A stretch of DNA of 64,000 nucleotides from Microbacterium lacticum (GCF_006716815.1 NZ_VFPS01000006.1:95757-159756), one strand, 5' to 3'. Counted from the first letter of the stretch, positions 49,851 through 59,904 are shown. Numbers and translations are program-made. The notes: a model not told the origin generated them from the sequence alone.

Positions 49851-51250
49851 GCCACTCCGAGGCATCCGCGCACCTGCCCCACATCGTCATCATCGGCGGC
49901 GGCTTCGCAGGGGTCAGCGCCGCCCGCGCCCTGCGCCACGCCCCCGTGCGGGTGACCCTCGTCGACCGGCGCATCTACAACACGTTCCAGCCGCTGCTCT
50001 ACCAGGTGGCCACCGGCGGACTGAACCCCGGCGACGTCACGCACTTCCTGCGAAGCCTGCGCGCGCAGCAGCCGAACCTCGACGTCGTGCACGAGCACCT
50101 GATGGAGATCGACACGGATGCCCGTGCCGTGCGCCTGCTCGACGGGCAGGAACTGGCGTACGACTACCTGCTGCTGGCCAATGGGGTGACGACCGCCTAT
50201 CACGGCACCCCCGGGGCGAAGGAGAACTCGTTCGCGGTGTACTCGCGGTCGCAGGCGATCACGATCCGCGACACCCTGTTCACCCGCCTGGAGCGCGCCG
50301 CGGTGCGCCCCGACCGCGACAAAGGCCTGTCGGTCGTCGTGATCGGCGGCGGCCCGACCGGGGTCGAGATGGCCGGAGCGCTCGCGGAGCTGCGCGACCA
50401 GGGCCTCGAGCCCGCCTACCCCGAGCTGGAGGGCGACGCGTTCCGTATCACCCTGCTGCAGCGGAGCGAGATCCTGAAGCCGTTCCTGCCGAAGCTGCGC
50501 ACCTACGCGGCGGCCCAGCTGCGCCGCCGCGACGTGACGGTGCGCCTGGGCGCGGGGGTCGAGGAGGTGTGCCCCGACTCGGTGCGCCTCTCCGACGGCA
50601 CGGTGCTCCCCTCCGACCTCACGATCTGGGCGACCGGCGTCGCCCCGCACGAGGAGGTGCGCCACTGGAGCCTGCCGCTCGACGAGGGCGACCGCATCCG
50701 CGTGGGCGCCGACCTGCAGGTCGAGGGGCTCCCCGGCGTCTTCGCCGCGGGCGACGTCGCGATCACGCCGCAGGACCTGCCGCAGCTCGCGCAGCCGGCC
50801 ATCCAGGGCGGCGCGCACGTCGCACGGCAGATCCAGCGGCTGCTGGCGGGGGAGCCGACCGAGCCGTTCGAGTACTACGACAAGGGGCAGCTCGCGATCA
50901 TCGGCCGCCGCTCGGCGGTGGGCGAGGTGCCCGGAGTGGCGAACCTGCCGGTGCTGCACAGCATCGGCATCCTCCAGCGCGTGCCGCTGCTGCGCCGCAT
51001 CGTGCCACTCACCGGGCGCCCGGCCTGGTTCGTGTGGCTGTTCGTGCACATCTCGAGCCTGCTCGGCCCGCGCAACAAGCTGCAGGTCATGGTCGGGCTC
51101 GTCGCCCGCTACGGCGCGCGCCTGCACCGCGCGCCGGTGCCGATCGTCGGCGACGTGCCGGCGATCCGCCCCTCGAAGGCGCAGCGCCGGCGCCTCAGCC
51201 CCGCCGAGCGCTCCGCCGTCGACGCGGCCGCCGCCGAAGACGCCGGCTGA
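49847..51250 (+). CDS. ndh: type II NADH dehydrogenase
   Basis: 467 residues from ATG 49847. FAD-binding IVIIGGGFAGVSAARALRHA at the N-terminus and NADH-binding VVVIGGGPTGVEMAGALAEL at about 160-180. GVFAAGDVAITPQDLPQLAQ is the second FAD motif. The C-terminal amphipathic region (about 390-440) includes PAWFVWLFVHISSLLGPRNK, the quinone-side membrane anchor. Electron transfer from NADH to menaquinone without proton pumping. Translational coupling to sufU is a genomic neighbour effect. Confidence 0.94.
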   Translation: MSHSEASAHLPHIVIIGGGFAGVSAARALRHAPVRVTLVDRRIYNTFQPLLYQVATGGLNPGDVTHFLRSLRAQQPNLDVVHEHLMEIDTDARAVRLLDGQELAYDYLLLANGVTTAYHGTPGAKENSFAVYSRSQAITIRDTLFTRLERAAVRPDRDKGLSVVVIGGGPTGVEMAGALAELRDQGLEPAYPELEGDAFRITLLQRSEILKPFLPKLRTYAAAQLRRRDVTVRLGAGVEEVCPDSVRLSDGTVLPSDLTIWATGVAPHEEVRHWSLPLDEGDRIRVGADLQVEGLPGVFAAGDVAITPQDLPQLAQPAIQGGAHVARQIQRLLAGEPTEPFEYYDKGQLAIIGRRSAVGEVPGVANLPVLHSIGILQRVPLLRRIVPLTGRPAWFVWLFVHISSLLGPRNKLQVMVGLVARYGARLHRAPVPIVGDVPAIRPSKAQRRRLSPAERSAVDAAAAEDAG

Positions 51251-51300
51251 CCCGCCCGCGCCCGTCGCCCGCGCCGCGCCCATCGCCCCGGCCCCGCCCG

Positions 51301-51376
51301 AACTGCAAGGGATCGTGCGCGACACGCCGCCAAGCGGGGCTCGGCCCCGGCGTGTCGCGCCGCAGGCCTTGCAGTT
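51301..51376. repeat. intergenic nested hairpin repeat
   Basis: AACTGCAAGG is inverted at 51367-51376 and, inside it, GCGCGACACGCCG at 51317-51329 is inverted at 51348-51360. A different sequence family from the repeats at 41.2-41.5 kb. May act as terminator for ndh and the opposing gene, or be a dispersed repeat. Confidence 0.65.
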
Positions 51377-51428
51377 GGGGTCGAGCACCGAGCGAGAGTC
51401 GCGCCGAGGCATCCTCGGCTGAGGGCGC

Positions 51429-51905
51429 TCAGCGCCCGCGGCGGCGGTAGATCGCCATCGCGGCGGCGTACGCGACCAGGAGCACTCCGACGAGCCACGC
51501 CAGCGCGATCCACAGATCGGCCGCCACCGGCTGACCGGTCAGCAGCGCGCGGATGGAGTCGACGATCGGGGTCACGGGCTGGTTCGCGGCGAACCAGGCG
51601 ACCGGCGCGGGCATCGAGGTCGTCGGCACGAACGCGGAGCTGATGAACGGCAGGAAGATGAGCGGGTAGCTGAACGCGCTCGCCCCGTCGACCGTCTTGG
51701 CAGCGAGCCCGGCGATGACCGCCACCCAGGTGAGCGCGAGGATGAACAGGACGAGGATGCCGGTCACCGCCAGCCACGCCGGCGCTCCCGCCGAGCTGCG
51801 GAACCCGAGCAGCAGCGCGACGCCCAGGACGAGGACGACCGAGACCAGGTTCGCGACGAGCGAGGTGAGCACGTGCGCCCACAGTCCCGCCGACCGTGCG
51901 ATCCG
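51429..51905 (-). pseudogene. C-terminal half of an ABC-2 permease (DrrB type)
   Basis: The frame is open from 51905, begins abruptly RIARSAGLWAHVLTSLVANL and runs to the normal end. SYPLIFLPFISSAFVPTTSM and NQPVTPIVDSIRALLTGQPV are the conserved DrrB/ABC-2 segments. A full permease has about 250 residues; the first 100 or so are missing and the upstream gene's stop lies 12 bp away. A GTG at 51872 could start a 147-residue product, but a half permease is unlikely to work. Confidence 0.72.
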
Positions 51906-51916
51906 TCAAGACCTCG

Positions 51917-52477
51917 TCATGACGCCAGCGCCGCGCGGCCGACCAGCAGGCACGGGATGGCGGCGAGGAGGAGCACCGGCGCTCCGAGCAGTCCGCACCA
52001 GAAGCTGCGGGCGATGTCGGATGCCGGGAGCAGCGCCGCGACGACGGCGATGACGGTCAGCGCGGCGCCCGCCCACGCCATGATCGGCTGCCCGAACACG
52101 AACGCGAGCGGCACGAAGTGGATGCCGACGACCGCGAGGATGAGGGGCGCGATCAGATCGCTGCGTCGGGCGAGGGTGACCCACACGACGAGCGCGACAC
52201 ACGCGACGACCTCGATCGCGACCACGATGAGGTAGGCCACCCACGCGGTTCCCTGGAAGCGCATCGCCGTCCCGGCGGACCAGTGCCGCACCACGAGCGG
52301 GATCGCGAAACCCGCGACGACGAGTCCGGTCACCCCGAGCCCGGCCACCACGACGCGCCACACCACGGCCCGCGGCGGGCTCTCCTGCGCCCACCCCGAC
52401 CACACGAAGGCCGCGACGCCGAAGATCGCGGCCGTCATCACCAGGTCGCGGGGGTAGGCATCGTCGATCAGTGACAT
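51917..52477 (-). CDS. membrane protein
   Basis: 186 residues with about six helices. Starts MSLIDDAYPRDLVMTAAIFG; ends IPCLLVGRAALAS. No named family seen. Its stop abuts the headless permease. Confidence 0.82.
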   Translation of the reverse strand: MSLIDDAYPRDLVMTAAIFGVAAFVWSGWAQESPPRAVVWRVVVAGLGVTGLVVAGFAIPLVVRHWSAGTAMRFQGTAWVAYLIVVAIEVVACVALVVWVTLARRSDLIAPLILAVVGIHFVPLAFVFGQPIMAWAGAALTVIAVVAALLPASDIARSFWCGLLGAPVLLLAAIPCLLVGRAALAS

Positions 52478-52567
52478 GGCCAGACTCTACGTCCGCCCGG
52501 TGACACTGGCGAGGGGCCGCCCCGGCGCCGGATCACACGCCCGGCATCCTCTGCGCGCCGACCGCGC

Positions 52568-52921
52568 TCAACCTCCGCGACGCTCCGCACACGCGACGCA
52601 GCGCGTCGCGAAGGGGCGCGCCTCGAGCCGCGCCGCCGGGATCTCCCGGCCGCACACCTCGCAGATGCCGTACGTGCCGGCATCCACCCGCGCGAGCGCC
52701 ACGTCGACGTCGGCGCGTTCGAGTGCGGCCGACCGGCGCAGCGCCTCGATGCGCTGCCACTCCCCCGACAGCGTCGAGCCTTCCGGGTCGTGCTCGTCGT
52801 CGGCGGTCGCGTCGGCCCGGTCGGCGCGCACCGCGCTCTCGTCGGCATCGAGGCGGGCGAGCAGCGCGTCGAGCTCCGCCGCCCGCGCGCGGAGCGCCGC
52901 CCGCGGATCGGAGCCGGTCAC
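52568..52921 (-). CDS. DksA/TraR-type zinc-finger protein
   Basis: 117 residues from GTG 52921, overlapping the upstream stop (GTGA). Helical N-terminus and the C4 finger CEVCGREIPAARLEARPFAT then RCVAC. Family members bind the secondary channel of RNA polymerase; in actinobacteria the short ones are poorly characterised. Confidence 0.88.
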   Translation of the reverse strand: MTGSDPRAALRARAAELDALLARLDADESAVRADRADATADDEHDPEGSTLSGEWQRIEALRRSAALERADVDVALARVDAGTYGICEVCGREIPAARLEARPFATRCVACAERRGG

Positions 52922-53313
52922 CCCTGGTAGCCGATGAGCCAGGTCACCCCGAACCGGTCGCGCACCTGCCCGTCGTGGTCGCCCCAGGGCTTCAGCGCGA
53001 GCGGGTCGAGCACACCCCCGTCGGCGGCGAACGTGGCGAACCACCCCTCGAGCACCGCGGGCTCGGCCGTGCCGAGCAGGGCGAACTGGATGCCTCGGAG
53101 CACCGTCGTCTCCTCGCCGGGCGCCGTGTCCGAGGCGAACAGCTCGACGGGACCCTGCAGCATGCCGTGCGCCACAGCGTCGGCCGGCCCGTCGTCGCGG
53201 CCCAGCTCGGCGAAGGTGTGCAGCACGATCTCACCGCCGAAGACGTCTCGGTAGAACTCCAGCGCCGCTCGGGCCGTTCCGTCGAAGTGCAGATAGGGCG
53301 TGATCCCGGTCAT
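52918..53313 (-). CDS. VOC-superfamily protein (PhnB/3-DMU-9-MT like)
   Basis: 131 residues. PYLHFDGTARAALEFYRDVF, then WGDHDGQVRDRFGVTWLIGY are the beginning and end of a glyoxalase-like fold typical of PhnB-type proteins. Enzymatic activity unknown. Coupled to the zinc-finger gene. Confidence 0.88.
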   Translation of the reverse strand: MTGITPYLHFDGTARAALEFYRDVFGGEIVLHTFAELGRDDGPADAVAHGMLQGPVELFASDTAPGEETTVLRGIQFALLGTAEPAVLEGWFATFAADGGVLDPLALKPWGDHDGQVRDRFGVTWLIGYQG

Positions 53314-53438
53314 GCGCCGACTCTACGACCGGGCGCCGACACGCGCGAGACCCCGACCTGTCCGGCCCGTGTCAACCCCCCTCCCCCGCCGCGCCCGGCG
53401 GCGCAGACTCGGACACACGCCCCATCGAAGGAGAGATC

Positions 53439-53789
53439 ATGTCCGACCCGAACTCCACCGCCCCCGACGACGCCACGACCGAGGCCGCGGCCGGTGCGGC
53501 AGGCCAGGCCGCCGACCCGAACTCGACGGCCCAGCCGACGACGGAGCAGCTCGCCGAGCCGAGCACCGAGAAGGAGCCCGGCGAGGAGCCGCTCGCACCG
53601 AACCCGTCGGAGCCGACCGTGCCGTCGCCGACCGAGCCCGGCGCCCCCACCCCGAGTGAACCGACGGTCCCCTCGCCCGACGAGACTCCCGCGCCGGCGC
53701 CCGCCGAGCCCGGAACCGTCTCGCCGAGCGCCGGCGAACCCAGCCACGAGGCCACCGGCATCGGGGTGATCGGCGGCGCGGACGAGTGA
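53439..53789 (+). CDS. low-complexity acidic Pro-rich protein
   Basis: 116 residues rich in Pro, Thr, Glu and Ala with repeated PSEPTVPSP units. Preceded by GAAGGAGAG. No globular domain or signal. Expression is supported by the ribosome site and codon bias. Confidence 0.7.
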   Translation: MSDPNSTAPDDATTEAAAGAAGQAADPNSTAQPTTEQLAEPSTEKEPGEEPLAPNPSEPTVPSPTEPGAPTPSEPTVPSPDETPAPAPAEPGTVSPSAGEPSHEATGIGVIGGADE

Positions 53790-53870
53790 GCCACGGGGGC
53801 ATCCGTCGCCAGGGCACGCGCGGCTAGACTGGGTCCCATCCCCGGCACCCGAGTCTTGGAGTCCAGCCGC

Positions 53871-56192
53871 GTGAGCACCCCTGTCGCCGATACCGTCCAG
53901 CACGCCGCGGAGACCCCCGAGAAGGAGCAGCCGTACGGCGCCCTCGGGCTCAAGCCCGACGAGTACGCGCAGATCAAGCAGATCCTCGGCCGCCGCCCCA
54001 CGTCAGGCGAGCTCGCCATGTACTCCGTGATGTGGAGCGAGCACTGCTCCTACAAGTCGTCCAAGAACTACCTGCGCCGCTTCGGCCAGAAGGTCAGCGA
54101 ACAGATGAAGACCCGCCTCATGGTGGGCATGGGCCAGAACGCGGGCGTCGTCGACATCGGTGAGGGCTGGGCGGTCACCTTCAAGGTCGAGTCGCACAAC
54201 CACCCGAGCTATATCGAGCCGTTCCAGGGCGCCGCGACCGGTGTCGGCGGCATCGTCCGCGACATCATCTCGATGGGCGCCCGCCCCGTCGCGGTCATGG
54301 ACCAGCTGCGCTTCGGCGCAATCGACCACCCCGACACGGCCCGCATCGTGCACGGCGTCACGAGCGGCATCAGCTTCTACGCCAACTGCCTGGGGCTGCC
54401 GAACATCGGCGGCGAGACGGTCTTCGACTCGGTGTACCAAGGCAACCCGCTCGTCAACGCGCTCGCGGTCGGCGTCATGCGCCACGAAGACATCAAGCTC
54501 GCCAACGCCACCGGCGCCGGAAACAAGGTCGTACTCTTCGGCGCACGCACGGGCGGCGACGGCATCGGCGGGGCGTCGATCCTGGCATCCGACACCTTCG
54601 CCGACGGCGGCCCGACCAAGCGCCCCGCCGTGCAGGTCGGCGACCCGTTCGCCGAGAAGGTGCTCATCGAGTGCTGCCTCGAGCTCTACGCGGGCGAGCT
54701 CGTCGAGGCGATCCAAGACCTGGGAGCCGCCGGCATCTCGTGCGCGACGAGCGAGCTCGCCGCCAACGGCGGCTCGGGCATGCGCGTCGACCTCGAGAAC
54801 GTGCTGCTGCGCGACCCGTCGCTCACTCCCGAGGAGATCCTCATGAGCGAGTCGCAGGAGCGCATGATGGCGATCGTGGCACCCGAGAAGCTGGATGCCT
54901 TCCTCGCCGTGACCTCCAAGTGGGATGTCGAGACGTCGGTTCTCGGCGAGGTGACCGGCGATGGGCGCCTGCAGATCTTCTGGCACGGCGAGCAGATCGT
55001 CGACGTCGACCCCTCGACCGTCGCGGTCGACGGCCCGGTCTACGAGCGCCCCGTCGCCTACCCGACCTGGATCGACGCCCTCCAGCTCGACTCGGCCGCC
55101 GCCCTCCCCCGCACCGACGACCCCGCCGTGCTCAAGGACCAGTTCGTCGAGCTGCTCGGCAGCGCCAACCTCGCCGACACCTCGTGGGTGACGAACCAGT
55201 ACGACTACTACGTCATGGGCAACACGGCGCTGAGCTTCCCCGACGACGCCGGCATGATCCGGGTCGACGAGGAGTCGGGCCTCGGCTTCGCGATCGCCAC
55301 CGACTGCAACGGCCGGTACTGCCAGCTCGACCCGTACACGGGCGCACAGCTCGCCCTCGCGGAGGCGTACCGCAACGTCGCCGTCACGGGCGCCGTGCCC
55401 ACCGCCGTCACCGACTGCCTGAACTTCGGCAGCCCCGAGAACCCCGAAGTGATGTGGCAGTTCGGCCAGGCCGTCGACGGTCTCGCCGAGGCGTGCCTCG
55501 AGCTCGGCGTGCCCGTCACCGGCGGCAACGTCAGCTTCTACAACCAGACCGGTGACACCCCGATCTTCCCGACCCCGGTCGTGGGCGTGCTCGGCATCAT
55601 CGATGACGTCGCTCGCCGCATCCCGAGCGGCTGGCAGGATGCCGGTGAGAACATCTACCTGCTCGGCATCACCTCGACCGAGCTCAGCGGCTCGGCCTGG
55701 GCGGGCACCGTGCACGGCCACCTCGGCGGTCGCCCGCCGGCGGTCGACCTCGCCGCCGAGCGTCGCCTCGCCGAGCTCATCCAGGCCGCATCGCGGCAGG
55801 AGCTCGTCTCGTCGGCGCACGACCTCTCCTCGGGTGGTCTCGGTCAGGCCCTCGCCGAAGCCGTCATGCGCTTCGGCGTCGGCGCCCGCGTGTGGCTGCG
55901 CGAGATCATGGAGCGCGACGGAGTGGATGCCGCGACCGCGCTCTTCTCCGAGTCGACCGGCCGGGTCATCGTGTCGGTGCCGCGCGAGGAGGACGTGAAG
56001 TTCCGGGGCCTGTGCGAGGGCCGTGGCTACCCGGTGCTGCGCATCGGCGTGACCGATCCCGCCGCGGACGGCGACGAGCCGGCCCTCGAGGTGCAGAACG
56101 TCTTTACCCTCACGGTGCCGGAACTGCGAGCGATCTCGCAGGCGACCTTCCCCGCCGCGTTCGGCGCGACGGTCGCCGAGCCCGTAGGCTGA
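53871..56192 (+). CDS. purL: phosphoribosylformylglycinamidine synthase subunit PurL
   Basis: 773 residues from GTG 53871 (a TTG at 53856 in frame is less likely). Small-type PurL, which needs PurQ and Pur[41 protein letters not shown] and [20 protein letters not shown] are the first ATP-binding segments; [20 protein letters not shown] and [17 protein letters not shown] are later motifs. Fourth step of purine synthesis. purQ/purS are not in the window. Confidence 0.96.
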   Translation: MSTPVADTVQHAAETPEKEQPYGALGLKPDEYAQIKQILGRRPTSGELAMYSVMWSEHCSYKSSKNYLRRFGQKVSEQMKTRLMVGMGQNAGVVDIGEGWAVTFKVESHNHPSYIEPFQGAATGVGGIVRDIISMGARPVAVMDQLRFGAIDHPDTARIVHGVTSGISFYANCLGLPNIGGETVFDSVYQGNPLVNALAVGVMRHEDIKLANATGAGNKVVLFGARTGGDGIGGASILASDTFADGGPTKRPAVQVGDPFAEKVLIECCLELYAGELVEAIQDLGAAGISCATSELAANGGSGMRVDLENVLLRDPSLTPEEILMSESQERMMAIVAPEKLDAFLAVTSKWDVETSVLGEVTGDGRLQIFWHGEQIVDVDPSTVAVDGPVYERPVAYPTWIDALQLDSAAALPRTDDPAVLKDQFVELLGSANLADTSWVTNQYDYYVMGNTALSFPDDAGMIRVDEESGLGFAIATDCNGRYCQLDPYTGAQLALAEAYRNVAVTGAVPTAVTDCLNFGSPENPEVMWQFGQAVDGLAEACLELGVPVTGGNVSFYNQTGDTPIFPTPVVGVLGIIDDVARRIPSGWQDAGENIYLLGITSTELSGSAWAGTVHGHLGGRPPAVDLAAERRLAELIQAASRQELVSSAHDLSSGGLGQALAEAVMRFGVGARVWLREIMERDGVDAATALFSESTGRVIVSVPREEDVKFRGLCEGRGYPVLRIGVTDPAADGDEPALEVQNVFTLTVPELRAISQATFPAAFGATVAEPVG

Positions 56193-56197
56193 GCGCC

Positions 56198-56338
56198 ATG
56201 ACTGCTCCCTCCGACGAAGAATTCGACGAGATCGTCGAGAAGCGCGCACGCCGCACGCGCGTCATCGCCTGGATCGTGATCATCTCGCTGATCCTCGTCG
56301 GCGGCGGCGCGACGGTGCTCGCGCTCATCTTCGGCTGA
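56198..56338 (+). CDS. 46-residue membrane protein
   Basis: ATG 56198 after purL. A charged N-terminus (DEEFDEIVEKRARRTR) and one helix (VIAWIVIISLILVGGGATVL). Common as an unnamed companion of purL in this group. No function known. Confidence 0.7.
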   Translation: MTAPSDEEFDEIVEKRARRTRVIAWIVIISLILVGGGATVLALIFG

Positions 56339-56472
56339 CCGCGCGCCCGCGACCCGCGGATCTGAGGTGCCTCAGCCCCGAACATCGGGCGATCGACCGA
56401 TGCCCACCGGGGGCCTTAGCGACGACCGTGGAACGTGACGAACACCGTTTCTCACCTTCCGAAGGAGTCGCC

Positions 56473-56568
56473 ATGCGTTCCGACCTCGATCTCATCGTCT
56501 ACCGTCGCCGTGAGGCGGACATCATCGAACTCGCCGAGCAGCGGGCGTCGCCCGAGAGCCGCTCGTAG
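56473..56568 (+). pseudogene. truncated small gene at a fusion junction
   Basis: ATG 56473 after GAAGGAG reads DLDLIVYRRREADIIELAEQ, a start seen in short Arg-rich actinobacterial proteins. From about 56540 the sequence is the antisense of the luxR remnant and a TAG follows at 56566. The original 3' part is missing. Confidence 0.45.
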
Positions 56569-57387
56569 CGGGCCAGCAGCAGCTCGCGGAGGGTCTCGGG
56601 GATCGCGCTGTCGCGCCGGCAGGCGTCGATCGCGACGAGCTCCTCGACGAAGAACGGGATGCCGTCGCTGCGCTCGAAGACCGCGTCGACGTCGGTGGCC
56701 GCGGGCGCCTCGCCGATCAGCTGGTGCATCTGGCGGCGCACCTCACCGCGGGTGAGCGGGCCGAGGTCCCACCGCTCGGCGGCGCGGTGGCGCTCGGCCT
56801 CGATGAGGAACGGGCGCGCGGGATGCCGGGGGCCGATGTCCTCGCCGCGGTAGGTGAGCACGAACAGCAGCCGGCCCGCGGTGAGCGCGCGCATCGAGAA
56901 CTGCGCGGCGGCGAGGCTCGCCCCGTCGATCCAGTGGAGGTCTTCGATCACGACGACGACGGGACGCTCGCGCGAGGCCGCCTCGAGCAGCAGGGCGATC
57001 GCCTCGTGCAGCTGGGCCGCGCCGGCTCCGCCGACGGCGCCGGGTCGGAGCCGCCCTCCGGTGTCAGCTCGGTGAGCGCCGCGAGGGCGGGGCCGGCCGC
57101 CTCCCGCGCGAACTCGAGCCCGAGCGCACCGACGACCGCCCGCAGCACGGATGTGATCGGCGCGTGCGGCGCGGAGACCGCTCCGAGATCGACGCACTGC
57201 CCGCGCCGACGATCGCGTCGTCGGCCGGGCGGTCGGCGAACGCGTCGACGAGGCGGCTCTTGCCCATGCCCGCCTCGCCGCGCAGGAGAGCGAACACGGG
57301 CGACCCCGACCGGGCGCGCTCCAGGGCGTCGTCGAGCCGCGCCACGTCGGCGTCGCGGCCGATCAGGGAAGCGCTCGAGACGGTCAT
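56521..57387 (-). pseudogene. LuxR-type AAA regulator, frameshifted and C-terminally deleted
   Basis: ATG 57387 starts SSASLIGRDADVARLDDALE with P-loop LRGEAGMGKSRL. Near 57190 the frame moves (then PHAPITSVLRAVVGALGLEF) and moves again near 57030 (QLHEAIALLLEAASRERPVV, VIEDLHWIDGASLA with Walker B). It ends LLLARYERLSGDAR at about 56545, where the sequence joins the small plus-strand gene. The LuxR HTH domain and some 600 residues are absent. At least two frameshifts and one deletion. Confidence 0.78.
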
Positions 57388-57480
57388 CCCCTCATGCTGG
57401 CACGAGCATGCGACACCGGGGCGCGCGCCGGGCAACACCACCCCCGTTCTCCTTTCAGGCATGCTCGATACCATGGCCAG

Positions 57481-58521
57481 GTGGATCCAGTGTGGACGGC
57501 GATCGCCGAGTTCTGGTGGATCGGCCCGACGATGATCGGCGCCGGCACCCTCGGCTGGATCGGGCTGCGCCGCGGCCGCTCGACGAAGGCCCGTCGCCTC
57601 GCCTATGACGCGTCGCGCGATGCGCTGCGCCAGGCGCGGCAGGATGCCGCGGCCGCACGCGTCGGCGTGCGGGTCGCCCGCGCCGAGCTCTCGCAGGTGC
57701 AGGCCGAGGCCACCGCCGGCCGTGCGAGCCACGCCGAGGTCGCCGCGGCGCGGCGCGCGCTCGACGCCGCGCAGCGCAACACGCGGGCGGCGTCGGCGGG
57801 AGTGCGCGCACGACGGGCGAACCTGTCGGCCGACCGCGTCGCGCTGAGCGCGCAGAGCGGCCGCGGCGCCGACCCGGCCCAGCTGCCGCTCGCCCGGCTG
57901 ATGGCCACCGACGACGCGATCACCGCGCGCTGGATGCAGTACGAGACGGATGCGGCACGCCAGCTCGCCTTCCCCGCCCTCGGCGATGCACGCGTACCGA
58001 CCACGGCCGCCTTCCTCGCCGAGCTGAGGACGACCCGTGCCCTCCGACCGGCCGCCCCCGACGTGCGGATCACGCCCGCCCAGTTCACCGCCTACCGCGA
58101 CGGCGTGGCCCGCCTCGGCCGCGCGTTCGACGCCGCCGAAGCCGAGGCCTGGCGCCTCGCGCGCAAGGACCGCTCGGCGCCCGCCGGCCCCGGCCCGGAT
58201 GCCGCAGCACCCGCTGCGTGGGTCGTCTCGGCTCAGGAGATCGCACAGAACCTCACGCAGAGCGTGCTGGCGCGCGGTGCCGAGGCGCTCGCCCGCGCCA
58301 CCGCCCCGCGCACGCAGCCCGCGCCGCCCGAGCACCCGGCAAAGTCCGAGCAACCCGCACGGCAGCGGCCGGATGCCACGACGCGCCCGACCCCGCCGAA
58401 CGCCTCCCCGGGGGGCGACCAGACCACCGGCACGCCTCGCGCCGACCAGGCATCCGATGCCCCACCGGCTCCGCCGGTCTGGCCGATTCCGTCGCGGAGT
58501 GCCCGCCCGCCGCGCCCGTGA
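57481..58521 (+). CDS. membrane-anchored coiled-coil protein, paralogue 1
   Basis: 346 residues from GTG 57481. A hydrophobic N-terminus (FWWIGPTMIGAGTLGWIGL), then Ala/Arg coiled coil, then a conserved domain with DDAITARWMQYETDAARQLA and a disordered Pro-rich tail. Shares this domain with the next gene, so the pair arose by duplication. No family name. Confidence 0.8.
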   Translation: MDPVWTAIAEFWWIGPTMIGAGTLGWIGLRRGRSTKARRLAYDASRDALRQARQDAAAARVGVRVARAELSQVQAEATAGRASHAEVAAARRALDAAQRNTRAASAGVRARRANLSADRVALSAQSGRGADPAQLPLARLMATDDAITARWMQYETDAARQLAFPALGDARVPTTAAFLAELRTTRALRPAAPDVRITPAQFTAYRDGVARLGRAFDAAEAEAWRLARKDRSAPAGPGPDAAAPAAWVVSAQEIAQNLTQSVLARGAEALARATAPRTQPAPPEHPAKSEQPARQRPDATTRPTPPNASPGGDQTTGTPRADQASDAPPAPPVWPIPSRSARPPRP

Positions 58522-58540
58522 GGGCGCACGCACGTAAGGT

Positions 58541-59356
58541 GTGACGGTGGACTTCTGGCAGTTTCTGGCCGGCTATTGGTGGCTCGCGTTCCCGGTCCTC
58601 GGCGTGCTCGGCGGCCTCGGCCAGCGGTGGGAGCGCGGCGCGCGCTCGCGGCACAAGCGGCGTCTCGAGATCCTGCAGGCCAAGGCGGCGCTGAAGGCCG
58701 CCGAGCCGCCCAAGCAGGTCGCGCACGCGACCGAGCCGAAGCCCCTCACGAAGGCGTCGCCCACCCAGCCGCAGCTCGAGAAGCTCTTCGCCGAGCACGA
58801 CGCGGTCACCGCGCGCTGGCTGGAGTACGAGCTGGACGTCGCGAAGCTCATCGCCTACCCGACGATCAGTGACGGGCGACAGCCGCTCACTGCCGCGTTC
58901 CTCCGCGCCAAGAAGACCGCCGACCGCCTGCGGCCGGACTCACCCAAGGCCCACCTGACCGACGGGGAGCTCGCCGCCTACGCGAGCGCGGTCACCGACT
59001 ACGAGGTCGCCTTCGACGTCGCCGAGCGCGAAGCGCGGCGGCTCAAGGACTCGGACTTCTCCGAGACCGAGCGCAAGCGCCTGCAGACGGCGCAGCAGCT
59101 GCTGTCGGTCGCCGTCGACGGCGGCGCCACCGCGGCGGAGCGCCAGATCGCCTACAAGCGCGTGCGCGAAGAGCTGGAGGGGCTCATCGTCGTCTCCGAC
59201 GAGGCGATCACCGTGCTCGAGGAGAAGGTCGCGCTACCCCTCGCCGCGCAGGCCCCGCAGATGCCCGCGCCGCCGCCGGCGGCCTCGCAGCCACCCGCGA
59301 ACCCACAGCCCCCGCAGACCCCGCCCGCCGCGGCCTCCTCCGACGACGCGGTCTGA
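58541..59356 (+). CDS. membrane-anchored coiled-coil protein, paralogue 2
   Basis: 271 residues from GTG 58541 (or GTG 58547). N-terminus FWQFLAGYWWLAFPVLGVLG; conserved domain with HDAVTARWLEYELDVAKLIA, YPTISDGRQPLTAAFLRAKK; Pro-rich tail. Same order as the preceding gene, 22 bp apart. Confidence 0.82.
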   Translation: MTVDFWQFLAGYWWLAFPVLGVLGGLGQRWERGARSRHKRRLEILQAKAALKAAEPPKQVAHATEPKPLTKASPTQPQLEKLFAEHDAVTARWLEYELDVAKLIAYPTISDGRQPLTAAFLRAKKTADRLRPDSPKAHLTDGELAAYASAVTDYEVAFDVAEREARRLKDSDFSETERKRLQTAQQLLSVAVDGGATAAERQIAYKRVREELEGLIVVSDEAITVLEEKVALPLAAQAPQMPAPPPAASQPPANPQPPQTPPAAASSDDAV

Positions 59357-59361
59357 TCCCG

Positions 59362-59661
59362 TCAGGCGCCTTCGGCGGCGGCGGTGTGGTGGCGGATGAC
59401 CTCGGCGACCACGAAGTTGAACCACTTCTCGGCGAACTCGGGGTCGAGGTCGGCCTCGGCGGCGAGGCGGCGCAGGCGCGCGATCTGCTGCTCTTCGCGG
59501 GCGGGGTCGGAGGGAGGCATCCCGTGCTCGGCCTTCAGCACGCCGACCTGCTGCGTCGCCTTGAAGCGTTCGGCCAGCATGTGGATGAGCGCCGCGTCGA
59601 TGTTGTCAATGCTCCCGCGCAGACGCACGAGAGTCGCGGACGGGTCGGGCTGCTCGCTCAT
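59362..59661 (-). CDS. chorismate mutase (AroQ-type)
   Basis: 99 residues from ATG 59661. LVRLRGSIDNIDAALIHMLA, ERFKATQQVGVLKAEHGMPP, DPAREEQQIARLRRLAAEAD and FNFVVAEVIRHH carry the three-helix AroQ pattern. Converts chorismate to prephenate. An in-frame extension upstream belongs to a proW fragment and is not part of this gene. Confidence 0.9.
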   Translation of the reverse strand: MSEQPDPSATLVRLRGSIDNIDAALIHMLAERFKATQQVGVLKAEHGMPPSDPAREEQQIARLRRLAAEADLDPEFAEKWFNFVVAEVIRHHTAAAEGA

Positions 59662-59681
59662 GCCCCCGACTTTATCGCGAA

Positions 59682-59720
59682 GCGGGGGCGAGACCGGCCG
59701 AAGACCGGGCTCGCCCCCGC
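59682..59720. terminator. hairpin at the proW/chorismate mutase joint
   Basis: GCGGGGGCGAG is inverted exactly at 59710-59720. It separates the truncated proW reading frame from the chorismate mutase gene and is probably the original terminator of the ABC operon. Confidence 0.62.
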
Positions 59721-59904
59721 GGAGCGCCGCGAAGACGAGCACGATCACCCAGAACGGCGGCGTGCTCAGCACCGAGTCGAGGCCCTCGTAGACAGCGGCG
59801 AGGATCGTCGCGATCGCGTCGAAGAGGCCCCCCGGGGCGTCGCCGAGGAAGTCGATGACCGTCTCGGCCCACTCGCCGAGGGGAATGCGGAATCCGTCCA
59901 TCAT
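59721..59904 (-). pseudogene. proW-like betaine ABC permease, first ~60 codons only
   Basis: From ATG 59904: GFRIPLGEWAETVIDFLGDA, then YEGLDSVLSTPPFWVIVLVF, the cytosolic head and first helix of OpuAB/ProW. After FAALRGG the frame enters the terminator hairpin and runs on into chorismate mutase. Some 220 codons with the transport helices are missing. Its start overlaps the proV stop. Confidence 0.75.

Noticed and set aside
54003..56249. 748-residue ORF antisense to purL
   Set aside because: Typical long antisense frame of a high-GC gene; no domain and reversed codon bias.
59662..59904. Genuine fusion of a membrane domain to chorismate mutase
   Set aside because: The N-terminal part is a recognisable ProW head cut at a terminator hairpin, and chorismate mutase has its own start at 59661.
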